64,000 nt of DNA from Paraburkholderia monticola. GTDB lineage: Bacteria; Pseudomonadota; Gammaproteobacteria; Burkholderiales; Burkholderiaceae. Both the position numbers and the translations under genes were made by a program. The stretch is from contig NZ_LRBG01000002.1 of NCBI RefSeq assembly GCF_001580545.1, forward strand, positions 124,001-188,000, read 5' to 3'. Under the pieces are notes generated by a model. It ran no database searches and was not told the DNA's origin. It saw nothing but the letters and a program-made list of their open reading frames with translations. Positions 1 through 8,977 of the stretch are shown in pieces (within the stretch, counting starts at the first letter, position 1; every line of letters starts with the position of its first letter).

Positions 1-343
1 GGTTGAACACGGCGATCTGCTGCGCGGCCGACAGCGCGTCGCAATCGTCGATCGCATAGAGCGCGACGCGCGGATCGAAGCCGAAGGCGGCGAGGCTGCT
101 TTGCGGACCGGCGAAACGCGCATGCCCTGGCGGCGCCTCGTGCACGAGCGCCTGCAGCAGGTGCGTGCGGCCGCTGCCGGCCTCGCCCCAGACGTAAAAG
201 GTGCGATCGGCGACCGGTCCGCAGGCGAGCGCGTCGTCGAGCTCACGCAGGCGCGTGACCAGCTCGGCGTTCGCGCCGGCGAAGAAATTGTCGAATGTCG
301 ATGGCGGCGGGGTGCCGAGATCGAGCGTCAGTTGACGAAGCAC
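1..343 (-). CDS. hda: DnaA regulatory inactivator Hda (5' part only; gene runs off the left edge)
   Basis: Hda is a small AAA+ protein that, with the beta sliding clamp, stimulates ATP hydrolysis on DnaA after initiation and so limits re-replication. The first 114 codons are present. The N-terminus contains RQLTLDLG, which resembles the clamp-binding QL-rich peptide of Hda, and a P-loop GEAGSGRT at about residues 53-60 followed by THLLQA. I chose the GTG start at 341-343 because an in-frame stop lies three codons upstream and no ATG is available; there is no clear Shine-Dalgarno. It is divergent from purM, the usual arrangement in Burkholderia. The C-terminus is outside the window. Confidence 0.88.
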   Translation of the reverse strand, partial: MLRQLTLDLGTPPPSTFDNFFAGANAELVTRLRELDDALACGPVADRTFYVWGEAGSGRTHLLQALVHEAPPGHARFAGPQSSLAAFGFDPRVALYAIDDCDALSAAQQIAVFN

Positions 344-581
344 AGTAGGTTAATGCCGAAAATGAGGCTCAGGCCGCGAGTGGCCGGGACCTCGGGCGCC
401 TGGATCGTTGCCAGGCGGTTAGTTGTCGTAAAGCGTGCTCGCCGGGTTGCCAGGCCGTGCGCTGCGAAGCGCGGTGGACTGAATTGTGCGGCCGGCGGCG
501 CCGGAATCGGGGTCTCGTGTTGCAAAGTCGTTTCCCGGATCTCGTCGGAACGCGCGAATTCCAGCCAGGCGGCCAGCATCG

Positions 582-600
582 GGTAAAATCGCATTTTACC
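582..600 (+). promoter_or_regulatory. Inverted repeat overlapping the probable purM -10 region
   Basis: An 8-bp perfect inverted repeat with a 3-nt centre (GGTAAAAT CGC ATTTTACC) ends 19 nt before the purM ATG. The left arm contains TAAAAT, a plausible -10 hexamer. It could be an operator or a 5' leader hairpin. No regulator can be assigned from sequence alone. Confidence 0.4.
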
Positions 601-619
601 GACCTTCTTGCTCTTCCCC

Positions 620-1675
620 ATGAATCAACCGAAATCCGCTCCTGACGCTCAAGGTTTGTCGTATCGCGACGCCGGCGTGGACATCGATGCAGGTGACGCC
701 CTCGTCGATGCCATCAAGCCCTTTGCCAAGAAAACCCTGCGCGACGGCGTGCTGGGCGGCATCGGTGGATTCGGCGCGCTGTTCGAGGTGCCGAAGAAGT
801 ACAAGGAGCCGGTGCTCGTGTCCGGCACCGACGGCGTCGGCACCAAGCTGCGTCTCGCGTTCCAGCTGAACAAGCACGACACGGTCGGCCAGGATCTGGT
901 CGCGATGAGTGTCAACGACATCCTCGTGCAGGGTGCCGAACCGCTGTTCTTCCTCGACTATTTCGCCTGCGGCAAGCTCGACGTCGGCACGGCGGCGACC
1001 GTCGTGAAGGGCATTGCGCAAGGCTGCGAGCTGTCGGGTTGCGCGCTGATCGGCGGCGAAACCGCGGAAATGCCGGGCATGTACCCGGACGGCGAGTACG
1101 ACCTGGCCGGTTTCGCGGTCGGCGCGGTGGAAAAGAGCAAGATCATCGACGGCAGCAAGATCGCTCCCGGCGACGTGGTGCTCGGCCTCGCATCGAGCGG
1201 TATCCATTCGAACGGCTTCTCGCTGGTGCGCAAGATCATCGAGCGCGCCAATCCCGATCTGAACGCCGACTTCGACGGCCGCTCGCTCGCCGACGCGCTG
1301 ATGGCGCCGACGCGCATCTACGTGAAGCCGCTGCTCGCGCTGATGCAGCAGATCGAGGTCAAGGGCATGGCGCACATCACGGGCGGCGGCCTCGTCGAGA
1401 ACATCCCGCGCGTGCTGCGCGAGGGTCTGACGGCCGAGCTCGATCAAAGCGCGTGGCCGCTGCCGCCGCTGTTCTCGTGGTTGCAGAAGCACGGCGGCGT
1501 CGCCGATGCCGAAATGCACCGCGTGTTCAACTGCGGTATCGGTATGGCGGTGATCGTGTCGGCAGCGGATGCCGAAGCAGCGATCGGTCTGCTGTCGGCG
1601 GCGGGCGAGCAGGTCTGGAAGATCGGCACGGTCCGCGAGAGCGCGGCCGGCGAAGCGCAGACGGTCGTGGTCTAA
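620..1675 (+). CDS. purM: Phosphoribosylformylglycinamidine cyclo-ligase (AIR synthetase)
   Basis: PurM closes the imidazole ring of FGAM using ATP to give AIR, the fifth step of de novo purine synthesis in the cytosol. The 351-residue product has the expected length for the family. Diagnostic motifs are visible: the glycine-rich SGTDGVGTK loop, [29 protein letters not shown] and [13 protein letters not shown]. The reading frame is open upstream to a TTG at 608, but the ATG at 620 gives the canonical N-terminus ([20 protein letters not shown]). The gene is convergent with miaA and divergent from hda. Confidence 0.97.
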   Translation: MNQPKSAPDAQGLSYRDAGVDIDAGDALVDAIKPFAKKTLRDGVLGGIGGFGALFEVPKKYKEPVLVSGTDGVGTKLRLAFQLNKHDTVGQDLVAMSVNDILVQGAEPLFFLDYFACGKLDVGTAATVVKGIAQGCELSGCALIGGETAEMPGMYPDGEYDLAGFAVGAVEKSKIIDGSKIAPGDVVLGLASSGIHSNGFSLVRKIIERANPDLNADFDGRSLADALMAPTRIYVKPLLALMQQIEVKGMAHITGGGLVENIPRVLREGLTAELDQSAWPLPPLFSWLQKHGGVADAEMHRVFNCGIGMAVIVSAADAEAAIGLLSAAGEQVWKIGTVRESAAGEAQTVVV

Positions 1676-1758
1676 AGATCGACGAAGGTTCGCGTGGCGT
1701 GCCGCAATGGTGCGCCGCGCGGGCTTCGAATCCCCACTCCCTCATCCCGATCGGCGCG

Positions 1759-2709
1759 TCAAACCAGCGTCTCGATCAACTCCACCACCCGCGCCGTCGC
1801 GTGCGGATCGCAGCAATCCACCACCTGTCTTTCCGGCATGCTACGCAGCCATGTGAGCTGGCGCTTGCACAGCTGTCGCGTCGCGAAGATGCCCTTGTCG
1901 CGCATGGTCCGATAGTCGGTCGCGCCATCGAGGTATTCCCACACCTGCCGATATCCGACACAGCGCATCGACGACATCTCGGGCAGCAGATCGCCGCGCG
2001 CGCGCAGCTTCACGACTTCATCGACGAATCCATGCGCAAGCATCGCGTCGAAGCGCTGCTCGATGCGCGCGTGCAGCACGCCGCGCTCGGACGGCTCCAG
2101 CGCGACCGGCACGAAGCGCCACGCCGACGCGGCATCGTCGAGGCGCGCGGGTGCGGCGAGCAGCGTCGACATCGGCTGGCCGCTCAGCATGAAGACTTCG
2201 AGTGCGCGCTGGATGCGCTGCGAGTCGTTCGGCGCGAGACGCGCGGCCGTGAGCGGATCGATCGCGGCGAGCCGCTCGTGCAGCGCCGGCCAGCCGTCGC
2301 GGGCGGCGTCGGCATCGAGCGAGGCACGGACCTCGGCGTCGGCGCCGGGCAGGTCGTTGAGTCCTTGAGTGAGCGCCTTGTAGTACAGCATCGTGCCGCC
2401 GACCAGCAGCGGCAGTCGCCCGCGCGCGTGAATTTCGCCAACCAGCCGCAGCGTGTCGTCGTGAAACTGGGCGGCCGAGTACGAATCCGCCGGATCGACG
2501 ATATCGATCAGATGATGCGGCGCGACCGCGCGTTCTTCCGCCGTCGGCTTGGCGGTGCCGATGTCCATCTCGCGATAGACGAGCGCCGAATCGACGCTGA
2601 TGATTTCGATCGGCCGCCGCGTGGCGAGCGCGAGCGCGGCGGCGGTCTTACCGGACGCGGTCGGGCCGAGCAGACATGGGATCGGGGTAGGGGTAGGGCG
2701 TGACGTCAT
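1759..2709 (-). CDS. miaA: tRNA dimethylallyltransferase MiaA
   Basis: MiaA transfers the dimethylallyl group of DMAPP to N6 of A37 in tRNAs that read UNN codons. The 316-residue protein has the P-loop GPTASGKT at residues 15-22, then [16 protein letters not shown] (substrate-recognition aspartate) and [11 protein letters not shown]. The frame stays open to a TTG at 2745, but the ATG at 2709 places the P-loop at the usual distance from the N-terminus. The start lies 45 bp after the mutL stop on the same strand, so mutL-miaA is probably one transcript, as in many proteobacteria. Confidence 0.96.
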   Translation of the reverse strand: MTSRPTPTPIPCLLGPTASGKTAAALALATRRPIEIISVDSALVYREMDIGTAKPTAEERAVAPHHLIDIVDPADSYSAAQFHDDTLRLVGEIHARGRLPLLVGGTMLYYKALTQGLNDLPGADAEVRASLDADAARDGWPALHERLAAIDPLTAARLAPNDSQRIQRALEVFMLSGQPMSTLLAAPARLDDAASAWRFVPVALEPSERGVLHARIEQRFDAMLAHGFVDEVVKLRARGDLLPEMSSMRCVGYRQVWEYLDGATDYRTMRDKGIFATRQLCKRQLTWLRSMPERQVVDCCDPHATARVVELIETLV

Positions 2710-2754
2710 GGGCAAGCGGGCGCGCAGCGCAACGGTGTGATCCAACGCGGCGCG

Positions 2755-4845
2755 TTACTGCCCGCGCATGAACAGTCGATCGAGATCGGCCAGCGTCAGC
2801 TGATACCAGGTCGGACGCCCGTGGTTGCACTGGTCGGCACGCTCGGTCGCTTCCATCTGGCGCAACAGCGCGTTCATTTCGTCGAGCGTCAGACGCCTGT
2901 TCGCGCGCACCGCGTGATGGCACGCGAGCGTGCCGAGCAGTTCGTGCTGACGCTCGGTCAGCACGCGCGAGCCGCCGAACGCGTGCAGGTCGGACAGCAC
3001 CGCGCGCGCGAGCGCTTGCAGATCGGCATCCTTCAGCAGCGCGGGCACCGCGCGGATCGCGAGCGTGGTCGGCGAGAGCACCGCGAGGTCGAAGCCGAGC
3101 GCATCGAGCGTGTCGCGCTCTTCCTCGACCGTGCCGATTTCCACCGGGTCGGCCTGCATGGTCTGCGGAATCAGCAGCGGCTGCACGGCGATCGTGCGAT
3201 CGGCGAGCGCGTTCTTGAACTGCTCGTACAGGATGCGCTCGTGCGCGGCATGCATGTCGACGATCACGAGACCGTGACGGTTCTGCGCGAGCACGTAGAT
3301 GCCGTGGACCTGGCCGAGCGCGAAGCCGAGTGGCTGGTCGTCGGTGGCATCGAATGCGGGGGACGTGGGGCGCGACGCGAACGGCGTTGCGTCGTACGGG
3401 GACGTCGTGTCGCCCGCCGAGTCGCGCGCTTCGAACAGCGATGCGCCTTCGACTCGACCGGCAAGCGGATCCTTGCGGCCGAACAGCGCGTCATAACCCG
3501 CGAGCGGCTGCGCGACCGGCAGCGTGCCTTGCGTCATGCGCGCCTGGCGCATCCACGTGTTGCCCGGCTGCGAGGCGCCGAAGCTGCCGAAGCCGCTGCC
3601 GCCGCCAAAGCCGTCGCGGCTTCCCGCGCCGCTTGAAAGACCGGCGCCCGCGCCAACGCGGTTGTCGGCGCTTTCACTACTTGCCCCGCCCAGCGGGGTC
3701 GAACCAAACGATGCCGGCCCGCCGGCCGACGGCTCCAGATGCGCCGCATGCCCGCCCGCCGTGGTTTCCGGCGACGCGCCCGCGTGCCGCGCGAGCGCAC
3801 GCTGCACCGCATGGAACACGAACTGGTGGATCGAGCGCGAGTCGCGGAAACGCACTTCGATTTTCGAAGGATGCACGTTCACGTCGACGCCTTCGGGCGG
3901 CAGATCGAGAAACAGCACGTACGACGGATAGCGTTCACCGTGCAGCACGTCTTCATAGGCGGCGCGCACCGCGTGCGTGAGCAGCTTGTCGCGCACGAAG
4001 CGGCCGTTGACGAAGAAATATTGCTGGTCGGCACGGCCGCGGCTCGCGGTCGGCAGACCGGCGCAGCCGTAGATCGCGAGCGGACCGGCGGACTCGTCGA
4101 GCGGCAGATGGGCGGTTGCGAACGTCTCGCCGAGAATCTTCGCGACGCGCGCGGGCGGCTCGCTCGCGTTCCAGTGCTCGACGGCCTTGCCGTTGTGCAG
4201 CACCGAAATCGCGACGTCCGGCCGCGCCAGCGCGGCGCGACGGATCTGTTCGAGGCAGTGGCCGAGTTCGGTCTGTTCGCTCTTCAGGAATTTGCGGCGC
4301 GCGGGCGTGTTGAAGTACAGCTCGCGGACTTCGATCGTGGTGCCTTGCGTGCCGGCCGCGGGGCTCAGCACGCCGGTTTCCGCATCGATGCGCACTGCGT
4401 GCGGCACGTCGGCGGTGCGGCTCGTGATGCTCATCTGCGCGACCGACGCGATCGACGCCAGCGCCTCGCCGCGGAACCCGAGCGTCGCGACCGCTTCGAG
4501 CTCGGCGAGCGAGCGGATCTTGCTGGTCGCGTGGCGCGTCAGTGCGAGCACGAGTTCGTTCTCCGGGATGCCGCAGCCGTCGTCGGTGATCGAGATGCGT
4601 TTGACGCCGCCTTCGTCGAGCAGGATGCGTAGCGTCTGCGCGCCCGCGTCGAGCGCATTCTCGAGCAGTTCCTTGACCACCGACGCCGGCCGCTCGACCA
4701 CTTCGCCCGCAGCGATCTGGCTGATCAGTTGATCGGGGAGCGGCTGGATCGCGCGCAACGGACGCGGCGCGGGCGCCGCGCTGGAGGTGTCGGAGAGTGC
4801 GGCGGTGGCGGCGGTGCCGGCCGGCGTTTCGGAGAATTCGGACAT
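2755..4845 (-). CDS. mutL: DNA mismatch repair protein MutL (endonuclease-type)
   Basis: MutL couples MutS mismatch recognition to strand incision. The 696-residue protein has the GHKL ATPase motifs ENALDAG (62-68), DDGCGI (88-93) and GFRGEAL (123-129), a low-complexity Gly/Ser linker around residues 370-430, and a C-terminal dimerisation domain. The C-terminal domain has DMHAAHERILYE (530-541), matching the DQHAx2Ex4E nuclease motif except for Gln to Met, plus ACHHAVR and CNHGRP metal-site motifs, so nicking activity is likely. The ATG at 4845 leaves about 30 residues ahead of the conserved QLISQIAAGEVVERPASVVK start, an extension relative to E. coli. Confidence 0.96.
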   Translation of the reverse strand: MSEFSETPAGTAATAALSDTSSAAPAPRPLRAIQPLPDQLISQIAAGEVVERPASVVKELLENALDAGAQTLRILLDEGGVKRISITDDGCGIPENELVLALTRHATSKIRSLAELEAVATLGFRGEALASIASVAQMSITSRTADVPHAVRIDAETGVLSPAAGTQGTTIEVRELYFNTPARRKFLKSEQTELGHCLEQIRRAALARPDVAISVLHNGKAVEHWNASEPPARVAKILGETFATAHLPLDESAGPLAIYGCAGLPTASRGRADQQYFFVNGRFVRDKLLTHAVRAAYEDVLHGERYPSYVLFLDLPPEGVDVNVHPSKIEVRFRDSRSIHQFVFHAVQRALARHAGASPETTAGGHAAHLEPSAGGPASFGSTPLGGASSESADNRVGAGAGLSSGAGSRDGFGGGSGFGSFGASQPGNTWMRQARMTQGTLPVAQPLAGYDALFGRKDPLAGRVEGASLFEARDSAGDTTSPYDATPFASRPTSPAFDATDDQPLGFALGQVHGIYVLAQNRHGLVIVDMHAAHERILYEQFKNALADRTIAVQPLLIPQTMQADPVEIGTVEEERDTLDALGFDLAVLSPTTLAIRAVPALLKDADLQALARAVLSDLHAFGGSRVLTERQHELLGTLACHHAVRANRRLTLDEMNALLRQMEATERADQCNHGRPTWYQLTLADLDRLFMRGQ

Positions 4846-5039
4846 GGCCAAATTATAGCGACTCGGCGCACACTGTCCGGGCATCGCCCGAATCGACGGA
4901 TTTTTAATCGACCCAAGGCACTTTCGGTATCATGACGCGGTCAATTCGCAGCGGTCGGCCCGCCGCGTGCTGCCCCTGTTTCCGGGTCGCGCGACGGCCG
5001 TTTTCCCTCTACGCACATACTGGTTAAAAAGGACGTTCC

Positions 5040-5711
5040 TTGGATACGTTGCTACATTTCGTCAACCTCGTCCTGCACATCGACAAGTTTCTCGGGGACT
5101 TCATTCAGGTATACGGCACCTGGGTCTACGTGGTGCTGTTCGCGATCGTGTTCGCCGAAACCGGGCTCGTGGTTTTGCCGTTTCTGCCGGGCGATTCGCT
5201 GCTGTTCATCGGCGGCGCGTTCTGCGCGACCGGGCAGATGCATCTCGGGCTGCTGATCCTGTTGCTGCTCATCGCCGCGGTCGCCGGCAATACCACCAAC
5301 TACCTGATCGGCCGTGCGATCGGACCGCGCGTGTTCAATACGCACATTCCGGTACTCGAGCGCTTTCTCGATCGCGCCGCGTTGCAGAAGACTCATAACT
5401 TCTATGAGAAGCACGGCGGCAAGACGATCGTGCTCGCGCGCTTCATCCCGGTCGTGCGGACGTTTGCGCCGTTCGTCGCGGGTGCGTCGGCGATGACCTG
5501 GAGCCGCTTCCAGATGTTCAACGTCGTCGGCGCGCTGTTGTGGGTGCTGCTGCTCGTGCTGCTCGGCTATTTCTTCGGCAACATCCCGTTCATCCGTCAG
5601 TATCTGAATGTGATCGTGCTTGTCGGTATCGGCGCGGCGGTCGTGCCGGTCGTGCTCGGCGCGCTGTGGAAGATGCTGCGCAAGAATGGCGCGAACGCGA
5701 GTCCGCGTTGA
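5040..5711 (+). CDS. DedA family inner-membrane protein (SNARE-associated/VTT domain)
   Basis: DedA proteins are polytopic membrane proteins; some act in polyprenyl-phosphate or lipid flipping and in proton-dependent envelope homeostasis. The 223-residue product shows the family signature: an acidic residue in FAETGLVVLPFLPGDSLLF near the first membrane segment and ARFIPVVRTFAPFVAGAS in the centre, with hydrophobic segments near residues 28-50, 58-80, 150-175 and 185-205. The start is a TTG at 5040, supported by AAAAAGGA about 8 nt upstream and no nearby in-frame ATG. A bidirectional terminator follows. The substrate is unknown. Confidence 0.9.
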   Translation: MDTLLHFVNLVLHIDKFLGDFIQVYGTWVYVVLFAIVFAETGLVVLPFLPGDSLLFIGGAFCATGQMHLGLLILLLLIAAVAGNTTNYLIGRAIGPRVFNTHIPVLERFLDRAALQKTHNFYEKHGGKTIVLARFIPVVRTFAPFVAGASAMTWSRFQMFNVVGALLWVLLLVLLGYFFGNIPFIRQYLNVIVLVGIGAAVVPVVLGALWKMLRKNGANASPR

Positions 5712-5750
5712 GGACCGCCTGTTTGCTGTAGTTCGGGCCTCGAAAACACA

Positions 5751-5781
5751 AAGGCGTCGCGAATCTCGCGACGCCTTTTTT
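5751..5781. terminator. Bidirectional intrinsic terminator between dedA and mscS-type gene
   Basis: AAGGCGTCGCGA and TCGCGACGCCTT form a near-perfect long stem with a 3-nt loop, flanked by A-tract on the left and six T on the right. It lies between convergent genes and can end both transcripts. Confidence 0.9.
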
Positions 5782-5830
5782 CATGCTGCGGTCCGAACGC
5801 CGGCCGCGTTCGCGCGGAGCTTCGATCCCG

Positions 5831-6649
5831 TCAATCGCGCGTGACCGCGCGCGGCGCGAGCGGCGTTTCCGGTGTCGGATAGCCGGCTTCCTTGAAGGTC
5901 TGCACGATTGCGCGATTGGTGTCGAAGTAGACCTGCCAGTAGTTCTGGTTGGACGAATACGGGCGCACGCACAGCAGCGGTCCTTCCGGCGTGAAGCTCA
6001 ACACCTCGATGTCCGGCGCGGGATTTTCGGTCACGTTCGGAATCTTCGCGACGGCGGCTTTCAAGCGCGCGATCGCATCGGTCGGATCGACGCCATTGGC
6101 GATCTTCGCGGTCAGCTCGACGCGCCGGAACGGCAACAGGCTGTAGTTCGAGATCGTGTCGGAAAAGATCTTGTTGTTGCCGATGATGGTCGTCACGTTG
6201 TCCGGCGTGACGATCGTCGTGCCGAACAGACCCAATTCCGTGACGGTGCCGGTGACGCCCGCAGCCGTGACGAAATCGCCGACCTTGAACGGCCGCAGCA
6301 CCTGCATGAACACGCCGGCCGCGAAGTGGGCGAGCAGGCCGCCCCACGCAGTACCGATCGCGAGGCCGAGACCGGCGAGCAGTGCGGCGAACGACGTCGT
6401 CTGCACACCGAAGACTTGCAGGATCGCGAGAACGAGCAGCAGGTTCAGCAACCCGCTGAGAATCGACGAGAGGTAGTGGGCGAGCGTCGGGTCGATCTTG
6501 TTATTGCGTGACAGCACCTTGCGTAGCAGGTTCGTGATCAGCCCGATGACCCAGCGGCCGACGATCCACAGCACGATTGCGCCGAGCACCTTGGTGCCGA
6601 TGTCGATGCCCCGGGTCATGATGAATGCGCGTACGGTTTCGATATCCAA
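5831..6649 (-). CDS. Small-conductance mechanosensitive channel (MscS family)
   Basis: The channel opens under membrane tension to release osmolytes in hypo-osmotic shock. The 272-residue product has three N-terminal membrane segments (about 15-40, 60-82, 86-112). The third is the pore-lining Gly/Ala-rich helix AALLAGLGLAIGTAWGGLLA, followed by the MscS beta domain (FKVGDFV, GTVTELGLFGTTIVTPDN, IIGNNKIFSDTISNYS). Length is close to E. coli MscS. The start codon is TTG at 6649, chosen because GAGGAAA lies about 6 nt upstream; an ATG ten codons in (6619) has no such site. Transcribed alone. Confidence 0.93.
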   Translation of the reverse strand: MDIETVRAFIMTRGIDIGTKVLGAIVLWIVGRWVIGLITNLLRKVLSRNNKIDPTLAHYLSSILSGLLNLLLVLAILQVFGVQTTSFAALLAGLGLAIGTAWGGLLAHFAAGVFMQVLRPFKVGDFVTAAGVTGTVTELGLFGTTIVTPDNVTTIIGNNKIFSDTISNYSLLPFRRVELTAKIANGVDPTDAIARLKAAVAKIPNVTENPAPDIEVLSFTPEGPLLCVRPYSSNQNYWQVYFDTNRAIVQTFKEAGYPTPETPLAPRAVTRD

Positions 6650-6817
6650 GATGTTTCCTCTTTATAAGTTGCCATCAACGGATTGAACGACGGTAGTGCA
6701 ATGACCCACAAGGCGCGGTCTTCGGGAGTTATAGCCGACGGCGCCCGCATGCGCAAGCACCGTTCCTGCCTCACCCACGCGTGGTGACAAGGAGATGAAA
6801 GACGGCGGGAAGTCAGC

Positions 6818-7192
6818 CTACAAGTGCAGCCGCGATTCGGAATACGGTGACGTGTGGATGACGACCGCCTCGTCCGCATCGCTTTTCGCGACGCGCCGCC
6901 GGCCCGACATGCGATGCCACGAGAACGCGACCACGATGGAGAGCGCATACGCGCCCGCGCGCTGGAGAAACGAGGTCGGCTTGGCGAATTGCCCGTAGCG
7001 GCTCTGCGCATCGGCGAACACGAGAAACGTCAGCAAGCCGTCGAGCACGCACGCGATCAGTGCGAGCACAATGAAAATTGCCGGACCACTCAATACGGCG
7101 CCCGACCCGAACCGGTTATAGAGGCGACAGGCCATCGATACGATGGCAAGCAAAGCGAGGTTCGATAGCAGATCGAACAGAAAGTTGGTCAT
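6818..7192 (-). CDS. Small hypothetical membrane protein
   Basis: A 124-residue protein with about three hydrophobic segments (residues 3-21, 34-58 and 75-88) and a basic tail (HRMSGRRRVAK). I do not recognise the family. The ATG at 7192 puts a membrane helix directly at the N-terminus. The frame is open further upstream with other possible starts (7222 and 7261), and none has a strong ribosome-binding site, so the start is uncertain. It sits at the edge of a gene-poor stretch next to a decayed gene. Confidence 0.55.
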   Translation of the reverse strand: MTNFLFDLLSNLALLAIVSMACRLYNRFGSGAVLSGPAIFIVLALIACVLDGLLTFLVFADAQSRYGQFAKPTSFLQRAGAYALSIVVAFSWHRMSGRRRVAKSDADEAVVIHTSPYSESRLHL

Positions 7193-7393
7193 TATCGATT
7201 CTATGAAAGAGCAATGCGCCATGGAGTTTCCGGAACGTTTGCTCGCGCAAGGTTCAGACATGCTCCGCTGATTCGGCGGCGATCATTGCATATCTTTTTA
7301 TCTCGATAAATAGCCAGAAAAGGCGCAGGTGTCGATGCGGCGCCAAGTACTCTGAAGATTTATAGGACTGCGACTGATTTCGTGCGCTACCCC

Positions 7394-7668
7394 TCAGAAG
7401 CGATAAGAAACGCCAATCTCCAACGCATGCCGTTGGTCGGAACCGAGTTGCCGTAAAGACCACCCTGACGCAGTCGAATGCCGTCTTCGTAGCGCTTGCC
7501 GCCGACCTTGAAGTTGTGCGACAGATGGATCGCGTTGAAGTCCGCGTGCAAGCCGAACCATGAGTGGACGGTCCATGCCGCGCCAACCCCGACGCCGAGC
7601 ATGCCGCCCTGAAGAGAGACCCCCTGGGCTTGTGACGTTCGATCAGACACGGCAAAGCCACTACCCAG
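7394..7668 (-). pseudogene. Frameshifted remnant of an outer-membrane beta-barrel protein (C-terminal part)
   Basis: One minus frame reads a barrel-like stretch (GGMLGVGVGAAWTVHSWFGL, then HADFNAIHLSHNFKVGG) that goes out of frame near 7425-7432. The neighbouring frame then supplies HALEIGVSYRF and a stop at 7394-7396. A terminal aromatic preceded by alternating hydrophobics (IGVSYRF) is the classic C-terminal signal of outer-membrane barrels recognised by BamA. No start, signal peptide or N-terminal half is visible upstream, so the gene is both truncated and frameshifted. A sequencing indel could explain the frameshift but not the missing N-terminus. The family cannot be named. Confidence 0.55.
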
Positions 7669-7961
7669 ATTACCTTGGCAGCTTTCATGGGTACCGCCTG
7701 AACGGCGGGGGAAGACCGATCGTTGCGGGACGCGCTCGCCTTTTTGTCGTCTGTTCTTCTCTATTGCTTGCAGCACGCTCGAAGGCGTCGTGAAGCGATC
7801 ATGCGAGCGGACGCCTGGCCGGTCTGAGAGGTGGCGAATCATACGACAAATGAATCGGGTCGTAGGGCGAATTGCTGGGCAGATCGTCGGAAGAAGAGGG
7901 GTGTCGTGGTGGATGAGGCTCGAGTAGCGGCGTCACAACTCAGATCGAGCGACGGCGGATT

Positions 7962-8201
7962 TCAGGTGCGAGGCCTGCGCGTGAACCGCCGTCTCGCTTT
8001 GGGTCTGGCCACCTCCTGGACGAGGTCAGAGAAGTGTGCATCGCCGATGACGCTTGCCCATGCATTCATCCAGCAGGTTGCAAGCGCCTTCTCAGCCTCT
8101 GAGTCAGCGCGCATCAGGCGGCGGGTGGCAAGCAGCAGACGAGCCACCGCATATTCCTTGCGTGTGCATTCCCGACGCAAAAGCGAATGTTTCTTCTGCA
8201 T
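7962..8201 (-). CDS. Possible small hypothetical protein
   Basis: This 79-codon frame starts at ATG 8201 and reads KEYAVARLLLATRRLMRADS and KALATCWMNAWASVIGDAHF, an amphipathic composition that looks more protein-like than the overlapping frames, with a basic tail. There is no good ribosome-binding site, no recognised domain and overlapping plus-strand open frames. I list it only because the surrounding kilobase has no better candidate. Confidence 0.22.
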   Translation of the reverse strand: MQKKHSLLRRECTRKEYAVARLLLATRRLMRADSEAEKALATCWMNAWASVIGDAHFSDLVQEVARPKARRRFTRRPRT

Positions 8202-8490
8202 GGCCGGTGACCAAAAGAAAGCGAAGGAGCATGGCAAATGGAATCGGACAGCATTGCATCGTAACCGAGGAATCAGCGTGCGGCGCGATCGACGGACTGC
8301 TGTCGAGTAAGGGTTCGCTCCAGACCGGTGCGTTCGCAAGCAACGACCGTTGCGTCGCCACACCCGCCACTGTGGCGAAAATACCAAATCAGGATGGTTT
8401 CAATATTGACGAGTCGCGCCGTCCTTTTGTACGTGCGAGGATGAAATCGTCACTATGTCTGACACGAAGATCCAGACTTACGGGGGCTTC

Positions 8491-8814
8491 ATGAGTAGCA
8501 TTCCGCTTATCTGGGCAGCGGTGCCGCATAACAGCGACGGTGTTGTCTTTCAGATCCGGCTTGGCCGCGGACTTCAGCGTTTTCACGTGTCGCGCCGCGT
8601 GCTCGAGGAGGTGTTCGAGCTCGAGCGCAAAGCGTCCGACGCGCGCCAGCTCGAATTCTTCTACGCGCACGAGCAGCGCATTCTTGCGCGCGCCAATGCA
8701 AAACGGTCGACGGCGAGTTCGGCCACCGTTTCGCTACTGCTCGCCGATTTCGGCATGTCAAACGATAACGAGCGTTGGGCGGGGGCGAGCGGCATCGCGC
8801 ACGGGCTGATGTAG
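8491..8814 (+). CDS. Small hypothetical protein, weakly DUF1488-like
   Basis: The product has 107 residues from the ATG at 8491, or 119 from the ATG at 8455. The 8491 start has GGGGG four bases upstream but neither site is strong. The middle (GVVFQIRLGRGLQRFHVSRR, then VLEEVFELERK) followed by FFYAHEQRILARANAK resembles the small DUF1488 fold, with a beta hairpin, an 'EAL..F'-like helix and a terminal helix ending in A-x-x-K. This is an impression from pattern, not a search result. Function unknown. It stands alone upstream of the tRNA-Lys terminator. Confidence 0.5.
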   Translation: MSSIPLIWAAVPHNSDGVVFQIRLGRGLQRFHVSRRVLEEVFELERKASDARQLEFFYAHEQRILARANAKRSTASSATVSLLLADFGMSNDNERWAGASGIAHGLM

Positions 8815-8927
8815 GCGAACCGCTGGTTGGTTCACGCACTCATGCGATGATCAAGGGCTCGCCGTGCCCCGATGTTTTCGGTTAGCGCGCTTTGAGCTGA
8901 GTTGGTACGCGTGCCCGTTTTCCAGCC

Positions 8928-8967
8928 GGAAAAGGAAAAGGGCCGACATGCTTTCGCATGTCAGCCC
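8928..8967 (-). terminator. Intrinsic terminator of tRNA-Lys
   Basis: Read on the minus strand, GGGCTGACATGC, a GAAA tetraloop and GCATGTCGGCCC form a 12-bp stem with a single G-T pair, followed by TTTTCCTTTT. It begins 10 nt after the tRNA 3' end. Confidence 0.88.
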
Positions 8968-8977
8968 TCGAATCTTT

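Noticed and set aside
1715..1745. GGGCTTCGAATCCCCACTCC between purM and miaA looks like a tRNA T arm and acceptor end
   Set aside because: The T stem has mismatches at both ends and no D arm, anticodon arm or 5' half can be folded nearby. Probably coincidence; at most a decayed tRNA fragment.
7831..8310. A 159-codon plus-strand open frame in the gene-poor stretch
   Set aside because: Arg/Ser-rich sequence without pattern or ribosome-binding site; overlaps the slightly better minus-strand candidate.
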